Assembly (NCBI GenBank): GCA_039105265.1
Contig: JAPFFF010000010.1
Coordinates: 5,642,001 to 5,706,000 of the forward strand
DNA: 64,000 nt
DNA from: Tritrichomonas musculus
Taxonomy: Eukaryota; Parabasalia; Tritrichomonadida; Tritrichomonadidae
Direction: 5' to 3'
Each line of letters starts with the position of its first letter. Position 1 is the stretch's first letter. Positions 19,706 to 29,473 of this stretch are shown here, one piece after another. A model generated the notes under the pieces. It saw nothing but the letters and a program-made list of their open reading frames with translations. It ran no database searches and was not told the origin of the DNA. The position numbers were made by a program, and so were the translations under genes.

Positions 19706-20284
19706 CTACTCAGAATAAAGCATTGCCCGAGTAATTAATGTTTGAAGAATATTACGAGAAAAACTATCTTCCCAAATATCATCCATCCATTTATATCTAA
19801 GTCTTTGATTTCGGTTAACATCACGATTTGGAGCTTTTTCAGCTGGCAAAATTTCTTTAAGTTCGCGATATATTCTATTAAATTCTTTTTGGGTTATTGT
19901 TTTTCCAAAGTTGCTTTGCATCCAAATAAAAGGTTGAGATATTTCATAGTGGAAATTTTCTATTTGCCTAACAAGTTTATTCATCCTGTTTTTTTCGTAA
20001 GATAAAGTATTAGTAGGTTGTATATGTTTTCTTTGAATATTAGGTGGCATCTTTACTTTCATTGTTGGATTATACTGAATGTTATTATTATTTTCTTTTA
20101 AATTAATCATTTTTGGTTTAATTATCAGAGGAGGTAATTGCTCAGGTGATAACGGCCAATCTATTTCAGACATCTTGGTCATGAAAGGAAGCTGCGAAAT
20201 TGGATCTGAAATTTTATATTCCATTAAATGGCACATTGATGGATAAAGCATTTGAAAATAAATCACTTTTATTTCAATAATCAT
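19706..20284 (-). CDS. hypothetical protein (192 aa)
   Basis: A 192-residue frame. The N-terminal ~12 residues are hydrophobic and the second methionine (residue 12) or the third could be the real start. The middle is Asn/Pro-rich and basic (MKVKMPPNIQRKHIQP). The C-terminal ~95 residues look helical and folded (KNRMNKLVRQIENFHYEISQ, then KEFNRIYRELKEILP and the WMDDIWEDSFSRNILQTL end). No family recognised. There is no clear promoter motif upstream. Confidence 0.45.
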   Translation of the reverse strand: MIIEIKVIYFQMLYPSMCHLMEYKISDPISQLPFMTKMSEIDWPLSPEQLPPLIIKPKMINLKENNNNIQYNPTMKVKMPPNIQRKHIQPTNTLSYEKNRMNKLVRQIENFHYEISQPFIWMQSNFGKTITQKEFNRIYRELKEILPAEKAPNRDVNRNQRLRYKWMDDIWEDSFSRNILQTLITRAMLYSE

Positions 20285-21563
20285 TCAGAAAATTTGAGAA
20301 AAATAAAATCTCACTAACATAAATTTTGTTTGAATGGCAGTGAATTTTAATACCGCAAACAAATCGTTATTTATAGAAATACGGTTTATTTCATCGGGGT
20401 AGCCTTATCTAAATATTAATATGTATAATGATTTATATTTCTTTTTATCCATATTAGATTAAATTTTATAAAATAAAAAAATTGAAAAAATTATTCTGTA
20501 AGGTAAGAAAACACAATTTCTGTACTTAATTTAAAATTTGAAGGTAAAAAAAAAAAATAAAATATAACAAATTATATAAGAAATAATCATAATTAAAATA
20601 AATTTATGAAGTTATTTGTATCAGATAAACATTAATGTTTCCAAAAAAACAAAAATATTTCTAAAAGGACTGTAATTTTGCATTTTTATAATAACTATAA
20701 ATTAATTTATTGAATTAGTGGCAAATTGATCTCAAATTTTCAAACAAAATCCTATCACTTTTCAAATGAATTTTTTTATAATAATGAAAAATGAATAAAA
20801 AAATAAAATATATAAAATCCAAATAAGTCTTCATCATTGTTCAATGCATCAAATAAAAAACAATTTATAACAAACTATCTTATAAACTCAATTCGGAAAT
20901 TTTCACGTCCGATAGGATTATTTTTCGATATATCTCAATTAAAAACATATTACAAAATTAATTTTATTATTAATATATTTTATATAATAAAATATAAACC
21001 TAATAAATCAAAAATAAAATATATAAATGCTTATTTAATAAGATATTATCCTTTTAAATTGAATGAAACGTGAAAATTAAAAAACTTAGTTTATTTATAG
21101 TTCACTTTTTCAGTAAAATTTATTTTGTAAAAAATTTACCAAGACAGAAAAAAAAAACGAATAAATCTATTCAAAATATTTTTGAATGATTATAGAAAAG
21201 TGGTTGCATGTGAGGTTAACCCATAACCACAAAATTCTATTCTTGGAAGATAAATAAAAAAACTGAAATTCAAAAAAAGCATGCTTTAGATGGATATGGC
21301 ATTTTACATGAAAAAAGTTGTTTGAACTTTTTAAATAAAGATAGATAAAGCTTTTACTGAAATTCAAATTAACTAATTTTTCAATAAATCTCTTATTATG
21401 TGATTTTTTCTAAGATAAGTTTAATAGTTAACGACATGAATGATATCATTTTAACCGTAGGCTTTATAATAAAATATATATTTCAAAAAAGAGGGTATAA
21501 TTCAAATTATTTAAAATCGATTGTCCAATTTGGTACTTTAAAAATTGATAAAAAACTATTTTT
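20285..21563. other. 1.3-kb AT-rich region without recognised gene
   Basis: Contains only very AT-rich short frames such as 20837-21073 (78 codons, rich in Ile/Lys/Asn/Tyr), which look like random open sequence. No repeat or RNA gene was seen. Confidence 0.4.
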
Positions 21564-22994
21564 CTAAAAATATTCGTGTTCATATGATCTTGGTTTTGAT
21601 TTTTGAATTAAATCTTTAATTTCGTAAATAATTTTGTCAATATCATCATCTTCCATTTCATCTGCTATTTTATCTAATTCAATCATAAATTCCTCATAAA
21701 GTTGAGCTTGCTTTTCATCATTTAAAAAATCGATTAATCTGCATTGGCGAGCTGATAAGAGCTTGCAAATACATTCAAGAAGTTGAAGCATAGCTTCATT
21801 TGTACCAGATAATACTATTTCTATTAATAATTCATAAAAAGTAAAATCATAAAAAAATTCTGGTGAATCATCTATAATTTGATCGATATTATTAGCAATA
21901 AAAAGAAAGGCCGATTTTCTTACTTTAAATGTTCCATTTTTGGCGATGGAAACAACAGTAGAAAACAATTCCTGACTAACATTAATTTTAAATCTAAAAT
22001 ATATATCGGTAACAAAAGGGAAAATTACTTCAAAAAAAAAATCATCTTTGATGTTGCTAGCAGCACTATAGGAGGGTAAAGTATAAATAGATGCCTGAAA
22101 AAGAGTTTGAATGAAAGAATCATTAGCAAAAAATGGTTCACATATAAGATTATATAATAAGCATTTAAATAATTCAATAACTTCTATTACAGTTTCTTTG
22201 TTAGTTAATAAAAGCAAAATTTCAGGTTGAATCCGATTTAAGAATGGGTAAAATAATTCATTTAAAATATTTAAAAATGCATCATCTTGAGGTAGATCTG
22301 TGAAGTTATCATTAACACAATTTGAAATCGATTCACAGCAATATGTAACAATTTCAAGATTTTCTATCATAAAAGTATCTAAAGAGAGCTTAACAAAATC
22401 TAAAAAAAGTTCTTCAGGAATACCTACCTGTGAAAGAGTAAATAAATAATAAGCTCTATCTGATAAATCAGTGATTAAAGGTGCAATTCTCAAAAAATCG
22501 TCCATATTATAAAAGTCGGTAATTGTTTTGCTAATAATCAAATGAGATAAAACTCGAGATGAAATATTAGAATATTGAGTTCGGGATGAAATAAAATTCA
22601 TTAAAATATCACTTAGATCTTTGATAGAAAAATACTCTGATATTTTTGAATCCGATAGCATAGCAGTAATATGATGAAATAATTGTAAAAAATTAAGATT
22701 TAAACTTTGAATTTTTTGTTGTAAAAAAAGTTTAATTAATGGAGTAATTATTGTTTCATATTGAAAATCGTCTGCATTTTTTGATTTTTTAATGAATATA
22801 AGATAATTTTTAATATATTCCAATGCTTTTTCTAGATTTTGATCTTGATCTTCTGACATTTTAGAAAAATCAAAATTATTAATGACACTGAAAGCCCATT
22901 CAACTTCTTGGATGTTACTTATGGCGTCAGATCCTAAATGAGTTGTTTTCCTATCTGATATCAAATCGTCAAGATCATTTTGTTTAAACTCCAT
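21564..22994 (-). CDS. HEAT/ARM-like helical-repeat protein (476 aa)
   Basis: A 476-residue acidic, all-helical protein with repeating hydrophobic helix pairs (for example ISSRVLSHLIISKTITDF, IENLEIVTYCCESISNCV, GTNEAMLQLLECICKLL). The C-terminal acidic helix (KIADEMEDDDIDKIIYEIKD) precedes a basic end. The layout resembles importin-alpha or other armadillo solenoids, but no repeat is canonical. The C-terminal 'minor helix plus acidic tail' style is shared with the protein at 39603. TTCAAAAAGTTG begins 21 nt upstream of the start codon. Confidence 0.6.
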   Translation of the reverse strand: MEFKQNDLDDLISDRKTTHLGSDAISNIQEVEWAFSVINNFDFSKMSEDQDQNLEKALEYIKNYLIFIKKSKNADDFQYETIITPLIKLFLQQKIQSLNLNFLQLFHHITAMLSDSKISEYFSIKDLSDILMNFISSRTQYSNISSRVLSHLIISKTITDFYNMDDFLRIAPLITDLSDRAYYLFTLSQVGIPEELFLDFVKLSLDTFMIENLEIVTYCCESISNCVNDNFTDLPQDDAFLNILNELFYPFLNRIQPEILLLLTNKETVIEVIELFKCLLYNLICEPFFANDSFIQTLFQASIYTLPSYSAASNIKDDFFFEVIFPFVTDIYFRFKINVSQELFSTVVSIAKNGTFKVRKSAFLFIANNIDQIIDDSPEFFYDFTFYELLIEIVLSGTNEAMLQLLECICKLLSARQCRLIDFLNDEKQAQLYEEFMIELDKIADEMEDDDIDKIIYEIKDLIQKSKPRSYEHEYF

Positions 22995-23014
22995 TTAAAA
23001 GGTTAATATTTTTT

Positions 23015-23026
23015 TTCAAAAAGTTG
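23015..23026 (-). promoter_or_regulatory. TTCAAAAAGTTG upstream element
   Basis: TTCAAAAAGTTG on the plus strand lies 21 nt before the minus-strand start codon at 22994. The same 12-mer occurs upstream of the 60594 gene. Read in gene direction it is CAACTTTTTGAA. Confidence 0.4.
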
Positions 23027-23087
23027 TAAAATTGGCCTTAATAAAAAAAAATAAAAAACATTTTATTCAATACATACAAAATATATA

Positions 23088-24368
23088 TTATAAATTCCTA
23101 AGTGGCTTTGCTTGTCCTAGATCATCGCTTATTTCTTTTTTCTTCATGATTAGTGCATATCCAATTGATACGCATAAAATGTTCATGAAACAAATAATGC
23201 TAATTTTCTGTTTGTCATCTGAAATATAGTTTCCTATATAAAAATAAAACAATTGTGATAAAAGTCTCACAAACCAGTCGGAAGACGAAAATAGAAATGA
23301 TCTTTGAATTGAAGGTGTTGACTTTTTGAATACTTCACAAATTTTAACATATGGAAACATCATAAAATTCATTGTATACATGATGCACCATGCTATTATA
23401 GATAAAATTAAAAATAATTGTGTCAAATTCCATTCATATTTATTTTGATGGAAAACAAAATATGATATTATTGAAATAGATATTATTGAAAAAGTGGAAG
23501 TTAGAGGAAAGGTTTGCTTAAACCGAAAATATTTTGAAATTAAAAGACTCAAAATAGATCCAGCAAAAAAAATGAAATTGAGAATTAATTGAGAATAATT
23601 TAATTCAAATATGAAATCAGCAAAAAAATGTTCAAAAAAACATTTTCCAGAGAAGTATTTGACAAAAGAAAGCATAAAAATGAAAAGATAATTATTGCAA
23701 AACGAAGTTAATTTAAATGGGCTCGATGAAGTTGATGAAATATCAATTGATATTTGCATTGCTGGCGGTAATTGAAGAGAATTTTTCCCATCTTTTTGGC
23801 TTTCAAATAATTTCATTAAAAGGCTGCAATAAAAATATGAGATGTAAAATCCAACAAATGATGAAATTTGCCAATTAGTTAAAAACAAAATAAAATCAGA
23901 AAATAATTTCCCTGTGAGAAAACTGAAATTAAGTATTGCTGACGATTCTTCATAATTCTTGAAAATTGGACTAATATATGTAAAAAAATAAAGAATTGAT
24001 TGAAGAAGGCCAGTTCCTACTCCAAAAAACGCAAAACTAGCAAAAGAAGCTATTTTTCCAAACGAAAAATTATGTAAAAAATATGTTGATGATAATATTA
24101 AAGGAATCCATGAAAAAACGGAAATGTAAGATATAACTTTTGATAAATGTTCAAGGCTATTGTTCCGTGAAAATTTATCGCAAACCAAAATTGGGGATAT
24201 AATAGTTGTTGAAAAATATATTAAAACAGATAAGAATAGCGTATAAACATCAAAATCAAATTGGCATGAAATAGGTGGTAAAGCCTTCCAAAAAAAATTT
24301 AAAGTGTATCCAATAACCGCGTTTCCTACAAATATAATAAGATAAGGAAAATTTTTCTGTAACATCAA
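23088..24368 (-). CDS. 12-TM transporter, major-facilitator-like
   Basis: A 426-residue, very hydrophobic protein with about eleven to twelve membrane segments in two halves, separated near residues 185-215 by a hydrophilic loop (LMKLFESQKDGKNSLQLPPA). The first helix starts almost at the N-terminus (NFPYLIIFVGNAVIGYTLNF) and the length and two-half layout are those of MFS permeases. I cannot see the canonical GxxxDRxGRR loop; LVCDKFSRNN after helix 2 may be its degenerate form. The substrate is unknown. Its 5' leader contains a sequence shared with the phosphatase gene at 26200. Confidence 0.5.
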   Translation of the reverse strand: MMLQKNFPYLIIFVGNAVIGYTLNFFWKALPPISCQFDFDVYTLFLSVLIYFSTTIISPILVCDKFSRNNSLEHLSKVISYISVFSWIPLILSSTYFLHNFSFGKIASFASFAFFGVGTGLLQSILYFFTYISPIFKNYEESSAILNFSFLTGKLFSDFILFLTNWQISSFVGFYISYFYCSLLMKLFESQKDGKNSLQLPPAMQISIDISSTSSSPFKLTSFCNNYLFIFMLSFVKYFSGKCFFEHFFADFIFELNYSQLILNFIFFAGSILSLLISKYFRFKQTFPLTSTFSIISISIISYFVFHQNKYEWNLTQLFLILSIIAWCIMYTMNFMMFPYVKICEVFKKSTPSIQRSFLFSSSDWFVRLLSQLFYFYIGNYISDDKQKISIICFMNILCVSIGYALIMKKKEISDDLGQAKPLRNL

Positions 24369-24389
24369 TAATTTTTTTTTGGAGAACGT

Positions 24390-24413
24390 TTAAATAGAGG
24401 TATATCAACCAAG
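24390..24413 (-). promoter_or_regulatory. 24-nt leader element shared with the phosphatase gene
   Basis: In gene direction the element contains GGTTGATATACCTCT and then a TTTAAA tail. It ends 21 nt before the ATG of the MFS-like gene. 23 of 24 positions match 26158-26181, which ends 18 nt before the phosphatase ATG. Confidence 0.55.
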
Positions 24414-24580
24414 ATCCTACAGATCAAATTGACTAAAACTTGGAAAATAGATTTAATATGAGTTCCTTAATTACTTTGCTCTTGATACAAATCATTCTGT
24501 CTGTTTGATTAAAAGTTATAATTCAATTTGATTAAAGCATTTCAAATTCTCAGAAAAAAGAATGAATTGAAATATAATAT

Positions 24581-25113
24581 AGGTCAAATTAAAAGGTTAA
24601 ATCCAAATTCTAGGTTAAAAAAAAAGGTTAAATTATTTCAAATAAATTGAATTGTTATCTCAATTTTATTGCATTGAAATTGTGAATATATCTCAATTTA
24701 TCTTTATTGAAAATAAATATAGGTCAAATAAAAAGGTTAAATCTAAATTCTAGGTTAAAAAAATGGTTAAATTATTTCAAATAAATTGAATTTTTATCTC
24801 AATTTTATTGCATTGAAATTGTGAATATATCTCAATTTATCTTTATTGAAAATAAATATAGGTCAAATAAAAAGGTTAAATCTAAATTCTAGGTTAAAAA
24901 AATGGTTAAATTATTTCAAATAAATTGAATTGTTATCTCAATTTTATTGCATTGAAATTGAGAATATATCTCAATTTATCTTTATTGAAAATAAATATAG
25001 GTCAAATAAAAAGGTTAAATCTAAATTCTAGGTTAAAAAAATGGTTAAATTATTTCAAATAAATTGAATTTTTATCTCAATTTTATTGCATTGAAATTGT
25101 GAATATATCTCAA
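24581..25113. repeat. 139/140-bp tandem array, 3.8 copies
   Basis: Copies begin at 24581, 24721, 24860 and 24999, each with AGGTCAAA(T/A)(T/A)AAAAGGTTAAA. The last is cut near 25113. Identity between copies is very high, with only scattered single changes (for example a run of A's longer in copy 1 and TTGTTATC alternating with TTTTTATC). Each unit also contains internal GGTTAAA and TTTATTGAAA echoes. The array lies between the MFS gene start and the 3' end of the ASH-domain fragment. Confidence 0.9.
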
Positions 25114-25216
25114 TATTAAATCAAGATATGAAATCTTATTTCAGGTATCCTGAAAGATCAATTGGTAGAAATAATGTTGCATACTAAACATCTATCAAAT
25201 TATTAAAGATATCTCC

Positions 25217-25522
25217 TCATTGGTCCCATCGAAATGTCAGACTTTGGTTTAACAACAATAGATCTCCATGTGAAGGTTCAACATTAAAAAATTTTGAATG
25301 AAATTTATCTAATTCGCTTAGTTTTGTACGGCCAGCTGAAGTATCGAGGTCAATTTTTGAATCATTTTGATCTTCACTGTTTGAAAAGCATCGAATGGAA
25401 TAATGAATTTGCTGATCTGTTAGATTTGCTATTGTAAAAGTAAAGCGATTTGTTGCATGGATAAATGTATTTGGAAAAAAGATTTTTGTTGGTTCAAGGC
25501 GCACTGAACTGCGCCTTTTCAT
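25217..25522 (-). CDS. short ASH/MSP-like domain protein, probably truncated
   Basis: A 101-residue frame. RLEPTKIFFPNTFIHATNRF followed by TFTIANLTDQQIHYSIRCFS has the strand pattern of an ASH/MSP immunoglobulin-like domain, as in HYDIN, CFAP65 or DLEC1-type flagellar proteins. FNVEPSHGDLLLLNQSLTF would be the 'F.V.P..G.L..G' strand that closes the domain. The frame stops just before the last strand, 104 bp short of the tandem array, so the gene may have lost its 3' part. It could also be a small intact single-domain protein. Flagellar function is inferred from the fold. Confidence 0.45.
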   Translation of the reverse strand: MKRRSSVRLEPTKIFFPNTFIHATNRFTFTIANLTDQQIHYSIRCFSNSEDQNDSKIDLDTSAGRTKLSELDKFHSKFFNVEPSHGDLLLLNQSLTFRWDQ

Positions 25523-26199
25523 GAAGAATCAATGTAATTTTTACAATAAATAAACGAATCTAAAAATAAACTATTCAAATTAAAATTTCATTAGATTTTC
25601 ATCAATCCTTCTGTAATTATCATTGTATTGATGTTAAATATGCTATTATTATTATTATTGATGATAAATGATTATTCTGCTTTTTGAAGTTCAATTTGCT
25701 AATTTGCATTTGAAATTGAAATGACATCAATAAAAATAATCTAATTTTGAAAATGAAACAAAAATAGATAAATTTCAAAATTGAACTGATTTTTAATTAA
25801 ATTTATTAAATTTATAATTAGATATTCGAAATTAATTGATTTTAAAAAATTGAATAGTTTATCAGAATATCATTATAAAATATGAATATTTTTACTTGTA
25901 ACAGAAAAACTTGATTAAATCATATGATTTTAGATTTTATATTTATTATAAAATAGAAATACAAAAGATTATATAAATTTGTCTGCTCATTTTTTTGCAA
26001 TTAATCGATCAATGTATAAAAAAAATATTATTAATATTTATCAAAATATTTAAATCTTTTAAATTTAATAAAAATAAATATATTATAATTTTTTAAATAA
26101 TTTGATTTTTCGTTAAGATATACAAAAAAAAGATGATAACTTTTTGAGAACAACATTTTGGTTGATATACCTCTGTTTAAATCAAAATTAATCTGTATT
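25523..26199. other. divergent AT-rich intergenic region, 677 bp
   Basis: No gene. AACTTTTTGA at 26138-26147 and the shared leader element at 26158-26181 are close to the phosphatase start. A run of ATT repeats lies near 25645-25660. Confidence 0.4.
26138..26147 (+). promoter_or_regulatory. AACTTTTTGA upstream element
   Basis: AACTTTTTGA 53 nt before the phosphatase ATG at 26200, followed at once by the leader element shared with the MFS gene. It matches the recurrent motif of this window. Confidence 0.4.
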
Positions 26200-27135
26200 A
26201 TGGGTCCTGATAATCAAATCGACGAAATTATATCAAAGATTGAATCAGGTGGATTTCCAACAATTGAAGAAATCAAATACGTTACAGGAAAATGCAAAGA
26301 GCTTTTTTCAACTTATCCAAATGTCATTAAGGTTCGTTCGCCTGTTACAATTTGCGGAGATATACATGGGCAGTTTGATGATCTAATTGAATTATTCAAA
26401 ATAAATGGGCGAGTGCCTTTTACAGACTATCTTTTCATGGGTGATTATGTTGATAGAGGAAATAAATCAGTAGAAACAGTTACTTACCTTTTTGCGCTTA
26501 AGTTGAAATATCCTGATCATATTACTTTACTTCGTGGTAATCATGAAAGCGCTGGCGTTTCTCAGCATTTTGGATTTCGCGACGAAGTCGTTTTACGATA
26601 TGGGAATGACGCAGTGTGGCAAATATACATCAGCACATTTAATACTCTCCCACTTGCAGCTCTTGTTAACAATAAAGTTCTTTGTATTCATGGTGGATTG
26701 AGCCCTGGGATTAAAACCATCAGCGATATTGAGAAAATAGATCGTTTTCAAGAAATTCCACATGATGGACCAATGTGTGACCTTCTATGGAGTGACCCAG
26801 CATCAAGTAAAGGATTTGAACCTTCCATTCGCGATGCTGGGTTTCAATTTGGGCCAGACATTACAAAAGCATGGAACGATAAAAATGGTTTAGACTTAAC
26901 AGTTAGAGCACATCAGCTAGTAATGACAGGCTTAGAATATGCACATGATAATCAAATTGTAACCGTATTTAGTGCTCCAGATTACTGTCTTCGATGTGGA
27001 AACACAGGTGGTGTATTAGAACTTGATGAAAAAATGAGAAAGAAGGAAATTCGTTTTGCAACTCCAAGGTTACTTGATAATTCTAATGATGAAGTTCCCT
27101 CATTCTACCAATTGAATACTCTGATAGATAATTGA
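26200..27135 (+). CDS. PP2A-family Ser/Thr protein phosphatase catalytic subunit
   Basis: I start at the ATG at 26200 (311 residues, the PP2A/PP4/PP6 length). The open frame extends upstream to 26158, but only through TTG and over a conserved leader element. The metal and catalytic motifs are all present: GDIHG (53-57), GDYVDRG, LRGNHES, then CIHGGLSP and the APDYC near the C-terminus. HDGPMCDLLWSDP and RAHQLVMTG match PP2A more than PP1. Oddities are APDYC for APNYC, NHESAGVSQHFGFRDE for NHESRQITQVYGFYDE, and a C-terminus YQLNTLIDN that lacks the DYFL methylation tail used to recruit B subunits. It should be active but differently regulated. Confidence 0.9.
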   Translation: MGPDNQIDEIISKIESGGFPTIEEIKYVTGKCKELFSTYPNVIKVRSPVTICGDIHGQFDDLIELFKINGRVPFTDYLFMGDYVDRGNKSVETVTYLFALKLKYPDHITLLRGNHESAGVSQHFGFRDEVVLRYGNDAVWQIYISTFNTLPLAALVNNKVLCIHGGLSPGIKTISDIEKIDRFQEIPHDGPMCDLLWSDPASSKGFEPSIRDAGFQFGPDITKAWNDKNGLDLTVRAHQLVMTGLEYAHDNQIVTVFSAPDYCLRCGNTGGVLELDEKMRKKEIRFATPRLLDNSNDEVPSFYQLNTLIDN

Positions 27136-28145
27136 CCATTATGAATGGTTGATTTTGATCGATATATTTTCGAAAATTAATGCGATTTTCTTTATAAATT
27201 ATTGTTTTAAATAATTAAACTCTACAATGTACGTCACATGATTTTAAAAAAGCATTTTTTGTTGTTGTTGCACACATAGAAACTCGTAAATGTCTTCAAG
27301 TGAGTTGATATTTGAGAGACAAGCTGAATGCGATAAAAAAAAATGAAGTTACTGAGAAAAATCTGAGCAAATCTCTCTTTGTTGTGCATGCATTAACAAA
27401 ATACATTCGCAAGAATTCATTTGCAAGTTATGTGATGATAATTATCATTGTATATTGTAAAAAATATAAAATAGAGTTTGCATTACAAGAAGTGTTTGCA
27501 TCAGGACAAATGAATTGTTGGTATAATCATATAAAATCTCATTTTACAGAGTGTATATGTACAATATTTATGATATTGACGAAGATATGATCATTGCTCA
27601 GTTGTGATAAAGAATCTACGTTCCTTCTGTATTAAACATAATATCATAATATCATAATATCATAAATATAAATTATGTTTAAACATAATTTATTGTACAT
27701 ATACAGTTGCAAAAGCGATGATTCAATGCATGGATCATAACATGCAAACGCCAGCTACTTGTCTTTCACGTGAAGAATAAAGAAGCAAATAAATGCTAAT
27801 CATATGTTTTGATACCTACATCGAATTTATTCAACCATTTATATCACCAAGAATGATGATTGGATATGATAAAGAAAAAGTGGTTCTTATACCAATACCG
27901 AAAGAAGAAGATGAAAAAGAAAGAAAGAAATTTAAAATTAATGTTTAAAAATTTATTGGTTCATTTAAAACCTAATTCTATTTGAGGGTATTTTTTTCCC
28001 GATCTCTCAATAATCGGAGTTTGGGAATGTGTCAAATTTATTCATCATAATGGGTGGAGTTGACTTCTATGACAACTTTTAGTGGATCGTTTTGGTGAAA
28101 AATTTGCTTTTTATCATGTATCAGAAATAGATTAATACTGCATTT
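27136..28145. pseudogene. decayed coding region, possibly a DNA transposase relic
   Basis: Interrupted coding-like sequence on the plus strand. 27312-27590 opens only from a TTG and contains KIEFALQEVFASGQMNCWYN-like residues, which by eye resemble the helix-turn-helix part of a transposase. At 27815-27946 another piece reads IEFIQPFISPRMMIGYDKEK then VVLIPIPKEEDEKER, recalling the 'NxDE...VIVP' segment of DDE transposases. A 152-bp insert bounded by 12-bp inverted repeats lies between them. I give this low confidence; it could be any old pseudogene. Confidence 0.25.
27553..27704. repeat. inverted repeats with (ATAATATC) microrepeat
   Basis: GTATATGTACAA at 27553-27564 is the exact inverse of TTGTACATATAC at 27693-27704. 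Inside, TTAAACATAAT (27632-27642) pairs with ATTATGTTTAA (27672-27682), flanking three copies of ATAATATCAT-like units. A small palindromic element or cruciform-prone sequence. Confidence 0.5.
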
Positions 28146-29167
28146 TCACCATTCCCTTTCAAAATTGGATTTTATAATATTTTCTTTTTCTAATTCAGCT
28201 CTTTTCTTTGTCTTCAATTCACGTTGTTGTTCAGTCATCCAGAAATTATCAATATCGTCGACATTGTGAAGCACCCAACTCTGGTAAACCGTTTTGAGCA
28301 TTTTGGATAACTGTTTCACCATATTTCTTTGATGGGTAGAAATCAATTTAACTCTTGGATGTAGAGCTAGTGCTGGAGGTGGATGTGGTGTTTGCTGAAT
28401 GACTTTGGCTCTTGTCATTTGTGATCGGCTTGTGACCTATTTCTTTGAGGTCTCAGAATTTTTTCATATTTGTTTAGAAAATCGCGTGTCATTCAAATTT
28501 ATAATGAGATGTCTGAGGCATGAAAGATGCTAAGCACCTTGTTTTTCGATGCTGGAATTCAAAGCCGTACCTTGGTCGGATTCTATCACATGAATTTATC
28601 TTGGTATTTTGAAAGTTATCATAAAAATCATAAATATGGGATGTATCAGGAGAATTGCTTGCAAGAAAGGCAATAGGTTTTGAAAACCAGTGAAAAATAG
28701 TCCTCAGAATAGAAAAGAATTGGTGAGTTACGCAAGATAGCATGACTTCTTTTTGATTTGAGTTGTAAATAAAAATATTTCTTTGTATAAAAAACATGGA
28801 AATCTTCTTTTGACCAGTTTTCAATAATGCTTTTTGAGAACATAATAGTTAAGTAAGTTAAAAATAATATAATCATTTGGACATCCTTTTAAAATGAACC
28901 TGAAAAAAAAATATTTTGTTCCATCAGATCTTTTTTTATGTTGCCTTTTTCACCATGCTTTTTATGCCGAAATTTAAATATACTATAAGAATCGTTTTCA
29001 GATTTATAATTTCTTGTTGGTTTCTTTGGAACAGGTTCGAAATCTTGCATTTCATTTAGAACAATAGCTAATGCTTTGTAATTCCAAATAGGAGACCAAG
29101 ATGGTGTCATACTATATTTCTTAAGTAGATCAGAGCCATAAATGTTTCTATAGAAAATTGATTGCAT
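28146..29167 (-). pseudogene. cluster of short minus-strand frames, probable decayed gene
   Basis: Four neighbouring minus-strand frames (28889-29167, 28646-28876, 28489-28824, 28146-28418) have ordinary-looking composition, unlike random AT-rich frames. Examples are SMTPSWSPIWNYKALAIVLN, RIRPRYGFEFQHRKTRCLAS and LHPRVKLISTHQRNMVKQLS. None is long, they shift frame relative to one another, and none has a promoter-like motif. I read them as remains of one or more genes or of a mobile element; no family is recognised. An intron-containing gene is a less likely alternative. Confidence 0.3.
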
Positions 29168-29473
29168 AGTGAAGGATTTACCTCTTTTTGGATTCGGCTT
29201 TCTTTAGTAAGCGACAAAATTATCATAGGTTTTTGATTCAAGAACTCTAATTCATACATGAAATAATTGAAAGGCACACCGCTTTAAATGAGAATCAAAT
29301 TTTCATTTATTTTTTATTCAGAATGATTTTGATATAGAATCTTGTTTTTCAGATTGGAATTGATGAATTCAATTCTGTGATATTCAATTTCTTTTTCAAA
29401 TTCTGACTTTTTTATGTGGTTATATTTTTTATTCATTCAGTAAATTTATATATTTTAGGACTGAATTCAATCA

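Noticed and set aside
20837-21073. 78-codon plus-strand frame
   Set aside because: Composition is Ile/Lys/Asn/Tyr only, as expected for random AT-rich sequence; no promoter motif and no recognisable fold.
21167-21367. 66-codon minus-strand frame
   Set aside because: Random-looking AT-rich composition, in the 5' flank region between genes; no support.
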